Positions 1 to 12,300 of a DNA stretch of 64,000 bases are shown here, one piece after another. The DNA is from Takashimella koratensis. Lineage: Eukaryota; Basidiomycota; Tremellomycetes; Trichosporonales; Tetragoniomycetaceae. Below the pieces are notes generated by a model. The model made no database searches, was not told where the DNA came from, and saw nothing but the letters and a program-made list of their open reading frames with translations. A program made the translations under genes and the position numbers. Each line of letters starts with the position of its first letter. Positions within the stretch are counted from its first letter, which is position 1. The stretch covers positions 372,001-436,000 of the forward strand of contig BCKT01000005.1 of NCBI GenBank assembly GCA_003116875.1, written 5' to 3'.

Positions 1-1045
1 GGGCGGCCCGGTGGTGTCCAGCCCGGAGACATCGTTTGGGTGTCGAGGCGGAATAAGATTGCCGAGGTGAGTAAATGAATAACTGGTGGGATCGGCGGGA
101 ATGGGTAGAGTTGGAGCTGATAGAGGCGCAGGGCGGGTGGACGCATTTGGGTCGGTTACGAATTCAGATCATGGAAGCGCTCGTGTCCAAGGGTAAGTGT
201 CCCCTTTATTCTCCATTGAACACGTCTTGATTTTCTTCTGACGCTGTTGCTAATTGTCGCCCGACTCCTCCCTTCGTAAATCCCGATAGGTCTCATGACT
301 CTCCCCAAGCGCCCACACTTCCTCTGGGTCACCCAATTCCCACTCTTCACCCGGGCCGATGAAGACAAGGCCTTCCTAGCTCGGGGCCGTTGGTCCTCGA
401 CCCACCACCCCTTCACCGCCCCAATGGCCGAGGACATGGCCGATCTCCTCGCGGGTAAACCCGAGGGCGTACGGGGTCAGCACTACGATCTCGTCCTTGA
501 TGGACAAGAAGTTGGGGGTGGGTCCGTCAGAGTGCACGATGCAAAGTTGCAGGAGTACATCCTGGGCGAGGTCTTGCAGGTGAGTAGTGTGTAGGGTGGG
601 GCTGGGAATGGGAAAAGGGAATGAAATGAGAGAGATAGGTGCTGATTGTTGGTTCTTAGCTGAGTGACGAGGAGAAGGGGAGGTTCGGACACCTTCTCCA
701 GGCACTCAAATTTGGTGCACCCCCTCATGGCGGGATTGCTCTGGGTAAGTCGTGTCCCATCCTTCTCATTACGATACTGTCCTCTCTTTTCAGTTGCCTT
801 CCTCTCTTCTCGTCTCGCGAATAGCATCCCCCTCTCTGACCGTTGACTCAGGCCTCGACCGCCTCGTCGCTATCCTGTGTGGTGCCAAATCCATCCGCGA
901 CGTCATTGCATTCCCCAAGACGGGAGCAGGAACGGACCCCGTCTTCAAGTCGCCGTCAACAAGTACCGACAATGTTTTGAGAGAGTACCGGCTCGTTTCG
1001 GCAAAGAGCGAGGGAGAGAGTGAGGTGTCGGTGAAGAGCGAGTAG
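1..1045 (+). CDS. MSD1: Mitochondrial aspartyl-tRNA synthetase, C-terminal part (5' truncated)
   Basis: Class II aspartyl-tRNA synthetase charging tRNA-Asp, probably the mitochondrial (bacterial-type) enzyme. The gene enters from the left edge. Exons read as 1-66, 132-192, 290-579, 660-744 and 852-1045, all in phase. Visible motifs are [10 protein letters not shown] followed by TSTHHPF-like [10 protein letters not shown], then [16 protein letters not shown] (class II motif 2/3 region) and [15 protein letters not shown] with DVIAFPKT, which is the class II motif 3 ATP-binding segment and the typical AspRS ending. The protein ends about 30 residues after this motif with a polar tail. The AspS type (not cytosolic DPS1) is inferred from the bacterial-style IRDVIAFPK ending. 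The missing part includes the anticodon-binding domain. Its 3' end converges with COQ9, leaving only about 190 nt between the stop codons. Confidence 0.9.
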
Positions 1046-1233
1046 AGAGTGTGAAGTGGGTGTTGCAAGGAGAGTAGAGGTCTTTCATGAATACATATAT
1101 TGCATAGGGGCTCTGTCCAATCAAACACATCTCATGCATGAATCGAACGACCCATGATCTGGATTTACCTGCAGAACCACTTCCTTCGTAGCCTCTATAC
1201 TCCACCGTCATGGGCCTCCTCGTTCTAGGCGCA

Positions 1234-2482
1234 TCAGAATCCCCGACTCCGGATCAACCCTGCCCAGCTTCTCGTCACAAATTCTGCGAATCCAATTACC
1301 GGCGCGATCCCATCTGAGAGCCCCGCGGATCGAAGCGTGTCACGGACCTCGTCGTATCGCGACATGTTGGCGGCGAGAGCGGCGCGTGCACTGGGGAGGT
1401 GCGGGTTTGGGCTGGGCCCAGAGGGTGGGGAGGGAGTAGATGGGTCGGCGGGAAGCGGGGCGGATGGAGATGGTTGGAGAAGGTAAGCCTCTGCGACGAT
1501 GTCAGCGGATGATAACGGGTTATGGAATGAGTGTCTTGTTCCCCCCAAATGCCTCAAGTTCCGCGAGCAAATTGTGCGATGCGAACATCTTTGTACCTGT
1601 ACCCAACATATGTGTAGAAAAAGAGAGCAGTAACCGGACTCACCAGATGCGAGGTAGACGAGCGCCAACCCCAATCGGGAGACATACCATTCTGCCCCGG
1701 CGCCTCTCTGCTCACCCATGACACCCATGCCACGAGCGGTGGGGTCCAGCCGTATACCATGGTCGGCGACGCGCCAGGCGTAGGCGAGGGGACCGAGAGG
1801 CGAGACACCGGGGACGGTCGTGCTCGAGGTCTCGGATGAGGATGAGGGGAGGGAAATGGGGAAGGGGAGGGGGAGAGAAGAAGCCAGGGAGAGGAGACGA
1901 GAGGGGATAGGGAGGTTGAGGGTGGACGAGGGGGTCGAGAGGAGAGCGTGAGCCTGGAAAAGAATTCAGTCAGTCGTTGAATACAGGGGATTTTATAAGG
2001 GATAATCGATGTTGGAGTAAGAGGTCACGTCCAGTAGATGGACGGTCAGAGACGTTGAGGTAGAGAGGACGAATTGAGGATAGATGAGAGACGGTACTCA
2101 CTTCCAGAAGGACCGTGTTGTCCAATTCTGCGCTGTACTCGAGCCTCTTCGTCAACGCATCCTCTACACTGCCCTTCAACATCGTACCCCGCCCTGCGTC
2201 CTCCCACGCCTCCACGAGCGCATGTACCGCCGCCCTTCCTTGGCCAAGGACTTCATCGACCACCGCTTCCGCCTGGAACTCTTGCGAGGTCGCCAAGTTG
2301 GATAGGCCGGGAGTCGAAGCTGAGGTCGATGAGCTGGGAGGAAGAAAGGAGGAGGGGGACGTGGAAGAAGTGGATGGCTGAGAAGAGAGCGAGAGGTACC
2401 CTGCGACGAGGGCGCGGCGGGTGAATGAGTGCGTAGGGATCAGAGGGAGCGCGTGGCAGAGGATAGAGGCGCGTAGAGACAT
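1234..2482 (-). CDS. COQ9: Coq9-like ubiquinone biosynthesis protein
   Basis: Mitochondrial lipid-binding protein that helps Coq7 hydroxylate demethoxyubiquinone. Exons are 2482-2102, 1953-1644 and 1490-1234 (948 nt, 315 aa). The N-terminus has the family signature LRASILCHALPLIPTHSFTR (TetR-like fold start); the C-terminal part has AEWYVSRLGLALVYLASEAY, matching the conserved W-Y-x-x-R-x-x-L-A-x-V-Y helix of COQ9, and ends WAGLIRSRGF. The central part is rich in Pro/Ser and less conserved. The joined codon across intron 2 restores LASEAYLL, which supports the splice choice. A classical mitochondrial presequence is weak: the protein begins almost directly with the domain, so an upstream start or exon cannot be excluded. 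It lies downstream of GET3 on the same strand with 245 nt between them. Confidence 0.85.
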
Positions 2483-2727
2483 GGTGGATTGTGGGCGATA
2501 GGAGATGATAGAGCAAAGAGAGATGCGACAATGACAGAATGGTGGTGGTCAAATCGTTGGTCGGAAAAATCAGGACCTCGATCGGTCAGTCTTTCAGGCA
2601 CACACACACACACACATAGTGCATTGCATTCACATGGTTGTCTCTGTTATATGTCTGTCTCTGTCTCTTCTACACGGATACAAACACCTCGTGCACAGCT
2701 GAATTCTCATGCGCATTCTCCTCACGC

Positions 2728-4447
2728 TCATTCTGGCGGAACGTACGGCGTGACGAGCATCTATCGTTGCGCGTTAGCCTCATCTCTCCTCCCGTTTCGG
2801 CAACACCCTCGACCACATGCTTCACTCACCTTGCTGAACTCCTTGAGCTTGTCAACCCCGCGGACCTCCTCAGTGAGCAGTGGCAGCTTGACGATGTGAA
2901 ATGTATCCTCGTAAAGATCGTACGCCTCTTTCAAGTACTTTTGCTGCATCTTATGCCGAACGTTGCACTGCTGGCAGTTGTCGCCTGTGGAGGGGTCAGT
3001 CGAGTAGATCAAAATGGATAGGAACAAGGTGCAAGTCGTTGAGCGCGACACGCCAAGGCCGAGTAAAACACTTACCAGCTTTGGGGAAGAGCAATTGATT
3101 GACAACAATGTTGTGCGTGTCGATCTCGTACTTTGTAAGTTCCTGGATCAAGCGCTCCGTCTCGTACAACGAGAGGAACTCGGAGATGCACACACAGACG
3201 AAGGTCGTGAGATCCTGCGCAAGCAAAATGTCAGCGGCCGCTGAAGCATCGGGGTAGATGAAGGATGAAGCATGATAGAAGGAACATTACATACTGGGTC
3301 CTTGAACTGCGTGTTGACCTCGGTGATGATCTCGCGCATCTGGTCGAGCTTGGCAAACATGTCTTCTTGGGGTGCGCCTCCGCCGAACATTGCAGACATC
3401 TGCGATATCGATTAGCACCAATGCGATTCATGCGGTCAGCTTCGTTCTTGACGGGTCATCCCTACCCCTCTACTCGGACAAGGTCACGCCTGGGTACGGG
3501 GTATCGGTGAGGAAAGGAGAACATAACCCCACTGACCTGGTTGATCATTGGCCCGAATCGGCCGCTGAGCTGACTGAGCTTCCCGAGTGCCTTCTCAAGA
3601 ACCGAAGGGAACGACAAGAATCGCAAGGTGTGGCCTGTAGGCGCTGTATCGAAGACGATGACAGAAAACTCCATTGACTTGACGTGCCTACGAGGGTTAG
3701 TCAATCTTCAAGTGATAAAACTACCCAGTCGACCCACTTCATGATTTCGGCAAAGCCCATCGCCTCGTCCACACCCGGGATCGCGAACGCCAAGTCCTGC
3801 ATCATCCCACCCATTCCTCCTGACGAGTCGGCTAGCCTTGTGTCAGCCCACGCTCCCATGTTCATTGTTACCCAAGCCGGGTCCAGAAGAGATGCGGCTA
3901 GGGGTCCTCGCTCACCAGACTCCACCATCTCCTGCAGACTGCTGTTGGGGTCGATCTCCATCGCGAACAGGTTGTCAAACCCGTTCACTTTAGTAGCGTC
4001 CTTGCCAAACTTTTGCGAGAACGCGTCGGACAGGTTGTGTGCCGGGTCAGTGGACTGAAGGGGAGCAGCAGCATCGTGGTTATCAACAAAGCCGTAGGTG
4101 GAGAGCGTCAACCTATGCTTCAAAAGTGACTAGATGCGTCTGTCATAGCTCTGATATGATACTCACGATGAGGAGAACTGACTCGCGGACAGCAGCGAGC
4201 TGCACGGCGAGAGAGCATGACGTCGTCGTCTTGCCGACACCTCCCTTTCCACCTGCACTCCTTGTCAGCTTCCGGGCCTTATCGCTACCTTCGTGAGAGC
4301 TATCCGGACCACAGGTGCGTAGGCCATACATCTGAGGCCACAGCTTGTATTTTGGAGCTTGGACTCACCGCAGAAGATCCACTTGAGGCTTTTCTGTTCA
4401 AGAATGTTCTCGAGAGTAGAAGGCAAGGGCTCGAATTCGTCCGCCAT
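2728..4447 (-). CDS. GET3: ATPase Get3 (tail-anchored protein targeting)
   Basis: Cytosolic dimeric ATPase that captures tail-anchored membrane proteins and delivers them to the ER Get1/Get2 receptor. Nine exons: 4447-4369, 4252-4167, 4054-3916, 3831-3738, 3687-3537, 3399-3295, 3214-3076, 2984-2830 and 2760-2728 (981 nt, 326 aa, the usual length). The deviant Walker [11 protein letters not shown] is rebuilt across intron 1. Switch [13 protein letters not shown], switch [18 protein letters not shown], the zinc CxxC pair in [11 protein letters not shown] and the C-terminal [10 protein letters not shown] are all present. The last exon is only 33 nt and was found by looking for the conserved Get3 ending after an AG acceptor at 2761-2763. 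The start ATG gives [16 protein letters not shown], typical for fungal Get3. Confidence 0.96.
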
Positions 4448-5537
4448 GGTTGATGATTCTGTGGACTCTGGTGATGAAAGGGGTATGCAAAACAGAAAAA
4501 GTAGATCGAAGCGGAGCTCACAAGCGCGCTGTGTGCGTTATGGGCTCGTCTGTCGAGGTACCTCGCCTACGTGGATAGCTGGGAGGGAGGAGGAGGGAGG
4601 AGGTGGGTGGGTGAATGGATGGTGCTGGATGAATCAAGAACACGCTGGCAACTCAACAACAAATCCAACCGGGTTTGGTACAAACTTAATCGATCCTCCC
4701 ATTCACGAGCGGTGGCAATCGTCGGTGGCGTCGAGGCATGCCGCGAGCTCTTACACGTACTGTATGTCCCTCCGCCAACTCGTAAGTATGCATACTGGAT
4801 TGGCAAAAAGGATGACGATGCATGGCAGTCTGCAATGGCCTCTAACTACGGGCCCTCTCCCCGCTGCTGAGGTATCTGTAACAGGGGAATAGTGTTCTCC
4901 GATCATGGCAGACTGCTCATGGGAGACCGATCACGGCAGATGAAACTTGTCAGAACAGGTCTATAAACATGTGGTACTTGCATGAATCAAATTGCTGAGC
5001 GACAGCGAGGTACGGAGAGCACAGGACAGGGCTTGCACCTCTTATTCACCCTCCCTTTGACTTGTGAGCTGATTGTGGTGGGAGGCGGGAGCTGACACTT
5101 TGCGTGTACTGGTTTTGACCACAGAGCGACTGACTACTCAGAACTGAATTCGACAACTTCATTGGCTGTCTCTTTCTCCCTCGTCCACGCTCGGTGGGAA
5201 GTTGTATACATCGGAAGGCAAAAGCCGGCGATTGCCAGGTTCAGAGAACGTACGAAACAAGGTGTTGGAACGGCCGGAACGGGCTTTGGGTAGGGAGAAG
5301 GGTATGCTGAGGGCAGCCGGAAGGCAATGAGACGAGGCGTGGCGTATGCGGGCAAGGTACTAAACAGAACAGAACATGGTGTATTATAGTGGAGAGACTG
5401 CTGTATTGTGCAATCGACAAAGATATTTGCCGCCATATGGGTTTCACACTTTTCTTGGTTGACCAAGGATAAAGGAGAGGAGGTGGGGGTGAGAGCGGGG
5501 TGATATCAAAGGAGGGTGAGCAGCTGGCAAGAGTCGA

Positions 5538-5618
<81 letters not shown>

Positions 5619-6097
5619 GTTGTGAGGGAGGAGAGGAGATGGACGTAAGGTGGAGGTGGGAGACAACATGGGTGCGGATAGGTGGTGTGGAGGAGGACAA
5701 AGGTAAGATAAAGCTATAATGACGAGGACAAAGACATGGGCATTGCCAAAGATGAAGGCAAAGGCTGTCGACCGTATTACCCCCGAGATCAAGAATAGAA
5801 ACAAAGGGTTGCCCTCATACCATCTTACTTGCCAGCCAAGTGACGCACTCGACAATCTACCCTCACTACCACCCAAACCGCCTGATACCTACCTCTTCAC
5901 TTCAACCAAAGCCGACTCTCTGAGACTGACTCTTAGACGTTTTCCCGGATCTGACAGGTAAGCGTATTCGCAACCGTGTAGCGGACGTTGTTTTACATTC
6001 TACAACTGTTCATTGAAAACTGCTGACATTTGAAGCTTGACGTGTCTTCAATTCAACACTTATCTCACCCGACCTCCCTCAAGTTTTTGACGCCGTC
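4448..6097. other. Intergenic region with 75-nt poly-G run
   Basis: Upstream of GET3 and of the small ORF at 6098. No homologous coding region is seen. Open frames through the G run translate as poly-Pro or poly-Gly and are not credible genes. A C/T-rich leader with a plausible intron (GTAAGC near 5960, AG near 6035) precedes 6098. Confidence 0.6.
5541..5615. repeat. Poly-G homopolymer (75 nt)
   Basis: Uninterrupted run of 75 G read directly. It is far longer than the other G runs in this window (18 or fewer). The reverse complement would encode poly-Pro, but no gene supports that. Confidence 0.95.
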
Positions 6098-6283
6098 ATG
6101 TGGGGGGCAATGAACCCGTGGGCGATGCCCCTCACTTCTCTCGGCGCAGCCGGACTTGGTTTCGGAATGGGATACGGGTATCCACACCTCGGTTTCAATC
6201 GGTATGGCCGCTGGGGCATGGGTCCAAACTATGGGACAGGATGGAGGCAAGGGTTCTACCACCCTTGGTTAGGGGGATGGTAG
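6098..6283 (+). CDS. Small Gly/Trp/Tyr-rich protein (candidate)
   Basis: A 61-codon ORF beginning MWGAMNPWAMPLTSLG and ending HPWLGGW. It is rich in Gly, Trp, Tyr, Met and Pro, with GYGYPHLGFNRYGRWGMG-like aromatic/Gly patches. No domain is recognised. Support for it being real: an ATG start, a pyrimidine-rich leader upstream and a convincing leader intron (GTAAGC at about 5960 to AG near 6035). Such short Gly/aromatic proteins are common in fungi and often highly expressed, but their roles are mostly unknown. No signal peptide is evident. It could still be a chance ORF. Confidence 0.4.
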   Translation: MWGAMNPWAMPLTSLGAAGLGFGMGYGYPHLGFNRYGRWGMGPNYGTGWRQGFYHPWLGGW

Positions 6284-6739
6284 CGCGGGTTCATAAGGTC
6301 CACAGCGGTGGTCGAGGCAGGATGACAAGGTATGGCGAGGAGAGGATGACAGGCTGGTCTGGCCGGGGTGAAAAGTTTTGTGAGCGCCAAACAGGAGAGC
6401 CAAACGAGCTTGAGCGACGGATAGTTTCAGACAGGCAGAGACAGGTGCGGATCTGTGAGGTACTACTAGCACAGTTTATGCAAGATTTGAGGCACGCCTT
6501 CTCCGGGGTTTCCGTTGGCAGTGTTCGAGATCAAGGCGTACTCCCTCTAACCTCGAGAGCGCGATTCCAGATTGATCGAAACAATACCATGACACTAGGT
6601 GACCAAACTGCGGACCAAGATACACCTGTACAAACGAATTACAACTCCATTTCTTTCCTTCACCCCTCTTTCCCCTCATCCTCGTCCTCCTCGCATTAAG
6701 TCCCCCATCCTCAACCCACCCGGACCCGGCTCACTCCGC
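6284..6739. other. Intergenic, 3' flanks
   Basis: Region between the small ORF and the convergent end of the PRXL2-like gene. I see no gene or clear site here. Confidence 0.5.
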
Positions 6740-9395
6740 CTAGTGCTTACCCACGACGACCTCGAGTCCTGCAGCCCTTGCCCTCTCTCGCTCAAGCTGC
6801 ATCACCCTCTCAAACCTCCTATCCATCTCCTCCACGTCCACCTCCTCTTCCGTCCCCTCAGTCCCCTGTGTGCCCACTTCGTCACGCTCGTCCAGGTCGC
6901 GCAAGTGTCCGTTGGTCGCAGGGTAGCTATGTCCATAGCCGTACCCGTTCAAGTGTGCGCCGTTGGCCTTTTCGTCCACTTCAACGGCATCCCAGTCTTC
7001 CCCGAGCTCCTCGTCGAGTCCCGCTGACATGTAAACACCCGACGTGGGTCGCGAGGGCGGGACGTACTCGACACCTCGACGCTGTGCTTTCTTCCTCCTC
7101 ATTCTGTACAAACATCAGCTTCGATCCCTTTTCGTTATGTTCAAGCTCCGACACAAAGCGAGGTAGATGCACACTCACCGCTCAAGCTCGCCTTCGCGGT
7201 CCTGGCGCCACTCCGCCATCTCCGCCTGGAGCCGATCAAGCTCGGCACGCTGCGACGCCTGCAGCTCCACTGCCAATTCCTCGCCCTTGGTCGGGTACGC
7301 GCATCCTGCTATCCGCAGAACATCGGGTGCCTCCATATGGTCTACACCAGGGAGCCCAGGGGTCAGCGTCAATTCCAACAAGTCACATAAGAGTTCGGTC
7401 AGTCTCAGGAACTCACCGCTCGTGTTCGTCATGCGGTGCGCGAACTCGCACTGGAAACCAGGCGCAAGGACGAACTCTCCACCAAGCTGAAACGCTCGTC
7501 CTGGAGCAGCGAGCGGCATTTTGAATGCGTTCTGGCAAAGTCAGCCTCGACGCCTAATCATCACGAAGAAGAGCTGCAACTCACGCTGATTCCGTGGATA
7601 ACCTGCGTCGGGACTGGACGCTGGTGGTACGCTGCTCGGCCTTTGTACCAAGGCCCGAAGTTGTTGGTCATCTTGATCATGCTGTTGTGGATAACCGAGA
7701 TTAGCTCTACTCTTACTATATAGAAGCGCAAGTTAGGACCCACCCCATGAGCCTGAACAATCGTCGAGGTCCATCGACGTAGACTGGGAAGGGACAGTTG
7801 AAGAGTTTCCTGTAACTCTTGATGATTTTCCAGCTGCCCATGGAGATGATGATGATGCGGATATTGGCACGCTTGATAGCCTCGGGGTCGAGAAGCGAGA
7901 TGGACGCGAACATGTAGTCTTGGCACTGGCCGCACCAGAAGTTACGAATGAAGAAGACGACAGTGCGTGGGGGCGGTTTCGCGATCTCAGAGGGTGGCGC
8001 TGCCGGGTCGACGACAGGGTGTTGAGGGAACATGTCACCGAAGCAGACAAATTTGCCTTCCTCGTCACGCAGGAAACAGGTACCGGCCTCCCATAAGCGA
8101 CGCTGCGATGGGACGCGGCTGACGGAGAACTCTTCGTCCTCTGCCGGCTCAGGCGGGTCAAGCAACGTCTGCCGCAGGGCCTTCTTGGGCTTGGAAGCCT
8201 TGGGCGGCTTGGAGGCTTTGGGGACCTTGGACTCGGCGGACGAGGAGAACTTGACGTTGGTCTTGCTCGGGAGAGTCGGAGCGACGGAGACGGCAGAGGG
8301 ACGACGGTCTTTCTCGGATCCAGAACCGGAGAGGGCAAGGGAAGGGCGAGGGTGGGTCATGTCGTCTGAGGGGAACGCGACTACGGGGCCGGTGGAGGGA
8401 GTGACCAGGCCCGGGGTCGCGCCCGAGGCCACTGTCGAGATCGAGCGAGCGTCGGCCGCTTGGGCCGAGGTTGGCGGGAGCGGAGGTAGCGGGTGATCGG
8501 TAGACACGGAACGTGAGTGACCGTTCGCCTCCGCCATGACCTCGGCAGCGCGCGGGACCGGCGAAGGCACAGGCGACGGGGCAAGGTTGGTCTCGGCAAA
8601 GTGAGACTGGGGTGGAGCCGGCATTGCCGACAGAGGTCTAGACGCGGTGTGGCCGTTGGCTACCACGGGTTGGGAGACTGGAACAACGTCGTCGGCCAGC
8701 TCGATCTCCACCGACCCGGGCTCGTCCGTGGTTGCGCTATGGACAAGTCGCAGACCGGTCTCTGCCATCACCCTGTCCTTCCTGGGCTCGTTGTTGTGGA
8801 GGCTGTTCATGCGCCTAGGCGGGGGCGGCGGGGTACCACGTCTAGGGATCTCAAAGAAGATGTCCTCCTCCATCCTGACTACGTTCGGGGTCGCAGGCGA
8901 GTCGGATCCGGACCCGGCCGAGCGCGTGGATTTGATCGACACGGCGCGGCTGTTCGGCGCGCTCCCCGCGAAAGGGTGCGAGGCAGGGAGGAAGCTCGTG
9001 GGTGGAAGAATGATGGGGACGGGCTTGCGACGGAGCGAATGCTGCGAGTGGGTCGGAGAGCCAGGACTGTGGTTGCCGTTACCGCTGTTAACGCGGTTGT
9101 GGTGCGGGGCATAGGCGGAGGGGAAGTAGGACGAGGTCGGGAGGTCGCTGTTCGCGTGGCCGTTGGGACTCGGGGCGTTGGGGTCAGGGGAAGGAGGGAC
9201 AGGGATAGCGAGAGATGAAGGAGGCATGGAACCGTTGACAGTGGTGTTGAGGGGGAGAGAGGTGCTGAGTGGAGAAGACTGGGGGGCACGGTTTGGTCGA
9301 GGCGGGCGACCGAGGGTGTCGGGGTGGAGAGCGGTCCGCGAGCTCGCAGTGGAACCAGGCGTGTCGGGGCCCAGTGGAGCGGCGACGGTGGTCAT
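6740..9395 (-). CDS. AhpC/TSA-like (PRXL2-type) protein with long disordered N-terminus
   Basis: Thioredoxin-fold peroxiredoxin-like protein. Exons are 9395-7744, 7681-7585, 7531-7417, 7341-7179 and 7103-6740 (2391 nt, 796 aa). The first ~430 residues are Ser/Pro-rich and low complexity. The domain then starts near RLWEAGTCFLRDEEG and carries VVFFIRNFWCGQCQDYM (CxxC redox site, about residues 487-490), followed by FPVYVDGPRRLFRLMG, GRAFQLGGEFVLAPG and FAHRMTNTSDHMEAPDVLR, the order typical of the AhpC/TSA_2 (PRXL2/AAED1) family. A coiled, charged region (LQASQRAELDRLQAEMAEW) and an acidic tail end the protein. Basidiomycetes often have this long-tailed form, so the fusion to disorder is probably family-normal. 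Enzymatic activity is inferred, not shown. Confidence 0.85.
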
Positions 9396-12300
9396 TGCGG
9401 CGACTGGAGAGGAGGGTGGAGGGTAGAAGAGAGCGTTGGGAAGATGGTGAGAGTTGGAGGTGGTCGCTAGGGTGGGATCAGGCGATGGAGATTAGAGATT
9501 TAAAGGATGGTGATGATGATGGTGGTAGTGGCGAAACCACGAGTGGTGGAGGGGAGTCAAATATGGGTCGCGACAAAGATATCACAGTCGACGGACGGTC
9601 TTTGATGCGTTGGGTGACTAAAAAGAGAGATAGACGTCAAGTTGGGACTGGGACTAGTGCATGTGGATTGCGGCCATCATCTGGAAAAACTTACGTTGCC
9701 CGTACAGGATAGGCAGGATCGAGACCCGGTGGAGCGGGTGAAGCGAGGGATGAGGGGATGAGGGAGGGGCGAGGGATGAGATTGAGACACGGGAGAGCAG
9801 CCAGGGTGACAGAGCCACTGGGGTTGTTACGAGAGTTTTTTTTGTGTTTTTTCGATTTATTCTTGATTTTTCCGTTGGCTTGGGTTTTGAGAGTTCCTTT
9901 TCCACCCTGGTTCCTGAGAGCGACAGGGGAAGGGAGCTGAGGGGACAAGAGGACACGGGGAGCAGGAAGCGAACAGGCAGCGAACGGGTCGAGGGGTCGA
10001 TCCAACAGCACCTTACCGGTCCGCAGTGGTTGCGGCTTTCAAATACTGTCGTCAACGGCGGCCGAGGTCGACGCTGGATGCGTGCCCGAGAATAGCAATG
10101 GACCCAGTCTGGTCGGTTGGACGGAAACTTGAGACACGACTGGAAGGGTCAATGAGGGACGCAAGTTACCGCCAGCCAGGGGTTAACTCGTCTTCTAGAA
10201 CACCCAACCCCTCTCGGTCCCAATGGTAACCTACCAACAAACTTTTGTCTCCACCACGTCGTCCTTTTCGTCCTGTACCCGGGTCTCTCTTTGTCTCCGT
10301 CGATGAAGGCACGCAGATACGCAGTCGTAGTTGCGATTGAGATCGAACGCACGCTCAGTTCCTTTTCGATCGAGTCGATTGAGGGGAGGGGGGGGGGGGG
10401 GGGGGAAAAGCTTGACTTTCCTGCGTACTGGCGGTCCCTTGCCCTGGTGGTTACTGACTGATCGCTAGTGCCGTGTCGCCGGGTGATAAACGGTGGAACG
10501 GTAAATGTAAACAGTGAATCGTATCTGAGGCCGGGCTGGCGACGGCAGATGGAAGAGGAGAGGATGGTCGTCGTTGCTGTTGACGTGTCGGTCGAGGAGA
10601 CAGGATAGAGAGAAAGAGTGAAGATGAAAAGATATAATGACCAAGCGTCAGTTATCAAGCAAGCTCCCACTGCTGGTCTGTGATCTTTGCATCGTATGCA
10701 TGACTGTCCAACGTCCCACGGTGCATTGTCCCAAGATAGCATCAGTCTCTGGGAACGGTCTCGAGGTAGCGATTCCCGAGGGTTGGCAGAGGGGTTTGGC
10801 AGGTGGGGAACGTGAGAGGGGAGATAGGACACGATACTCCCGGAGGCACGAGCTGATCAACCACGGATCGCGAGCGAGACTGGGGTATCACGACCAAGGA
10901 TTGAGGTGGGGGAGGTGTGAGCGCGCGTGGGAACGAAGTCTTGAGGCTGACGCTCGGTCTCCACAGAGATTTAGACGACAGCTGAGGCGATGCTGACATA
11001 CAGTGACCACAGACTGGTGGGATCGTCTACCCGGCTTGGTATGCGTACATCGCTTGACCGGGACCAGCTGTACCCTTCCTCAATCATCCCCGCATCTCGT
11101 CAAACCTTGTCTGTCACCTCGAAGCCCCGGGACGTGCGCGTTTGCGCATACGTACATCCATCCACCCGACTCCTCTACTCCTCCGACACCCAAGCTCAGA
11201 CTGAGGCGCAAGGGGGCAACGAGAGGGGTTGAGGGGTCGAGGGGCCGAGGGGTGAGGGGTGAGGCGAACAGGGGTAGAAAGGGGGAAGGGGAATTCCCAA
11301 TTGCCCGAGCCATCCCGTACCTGTCCGTCGGTACCTCTCCTCCCATTCTTTTTTCCCACACACCACCGTCAGCGAAAGCCACGGCTGCCGCCTCACTCTA
11401 TTCAGAGCCAGAGTCTACCGAGAAAATAGGAACGACTGGGTCAGTGGTCGTCTGGTTCGTTGTCGGGCTGATCTGCACTTGCACCTTGAACGGGAACGAA
11501 TCACCCCCCTTCCCCAACCACTTGGGCAATCACCCTCTGCCACCCCCTCTAAGCTTGTGCACCGATTAACTAGTTCCCATTCGCATACGTAACGGCTTTC
11601 CACCACTTCAGCGGGTGACACCGTACCGTACCGATCTGTCCGCTTTCCCCTTTTCTCCTCCCTCTCTTTACTCCTCGCCCGGGTCGTCTTCTTCCTCCGT
11701 AGCCATGCATGCCCCTTATCCATGCCGTTCCCTTCCCCTCTTTTACCCTGATTTCCTCACTTGACCGGGTTTTTTTTTTTCAACGGTTCCCTCCCCTTGG
11801 GCGTCTTACCATTGGACCTTGCATTCGCCGGTGCACCAAGTGCATGAACTACGCGGTTTATCCACCCCTTGCTGCCCCTCACTGCACCACTGCAGCAGCA
11901 GCAGCTACGGAAGTGTCCGCGCAGTCCACGCATCCATGCGATCGTAGTGCAAGGGTGGTGAAAGTGACACCGGTGGTTGGGGTTTTCATCCCCCGCGTGG
12001 CGGTGGCGCTTAAAAACCTAAAGGTGACGCCTCGATCACTTTGTTCTTTCTGTCATGCACATCAACGCTAAGCCAAGCGTGCACGATATGAAGCCCTCAT
12101 GCATGGCTGCGTGGATAATGGGCGAAAGGATGCATGGCTCTGCAACGCTGCACACGGCTATATGATAGACTGTATGACGGCATAGGCTCATGGTGGTTTG
12201 TCACCCTCTCGCAGCTCGGCACCAGGTTGGCCCGGGATACATGGCATGTGCACAGGCGCTATCCCGTACCGACGTTAAGCGAATGCACAAACGGCTAGTA

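Noticed and set aside
5241..5876. Minus-strand frame with a hydrophobic segment and a long poly-Pro run
   Set aside because: Poly-Pro comes from the G75 tract, there is no ATG start, and no homology is seen.
10149..10832. 227-codon minus-strand open frame
   Set aside because: Crosses an 18-nt G run, composition is not protein-like, no ATG-led homologous domain.
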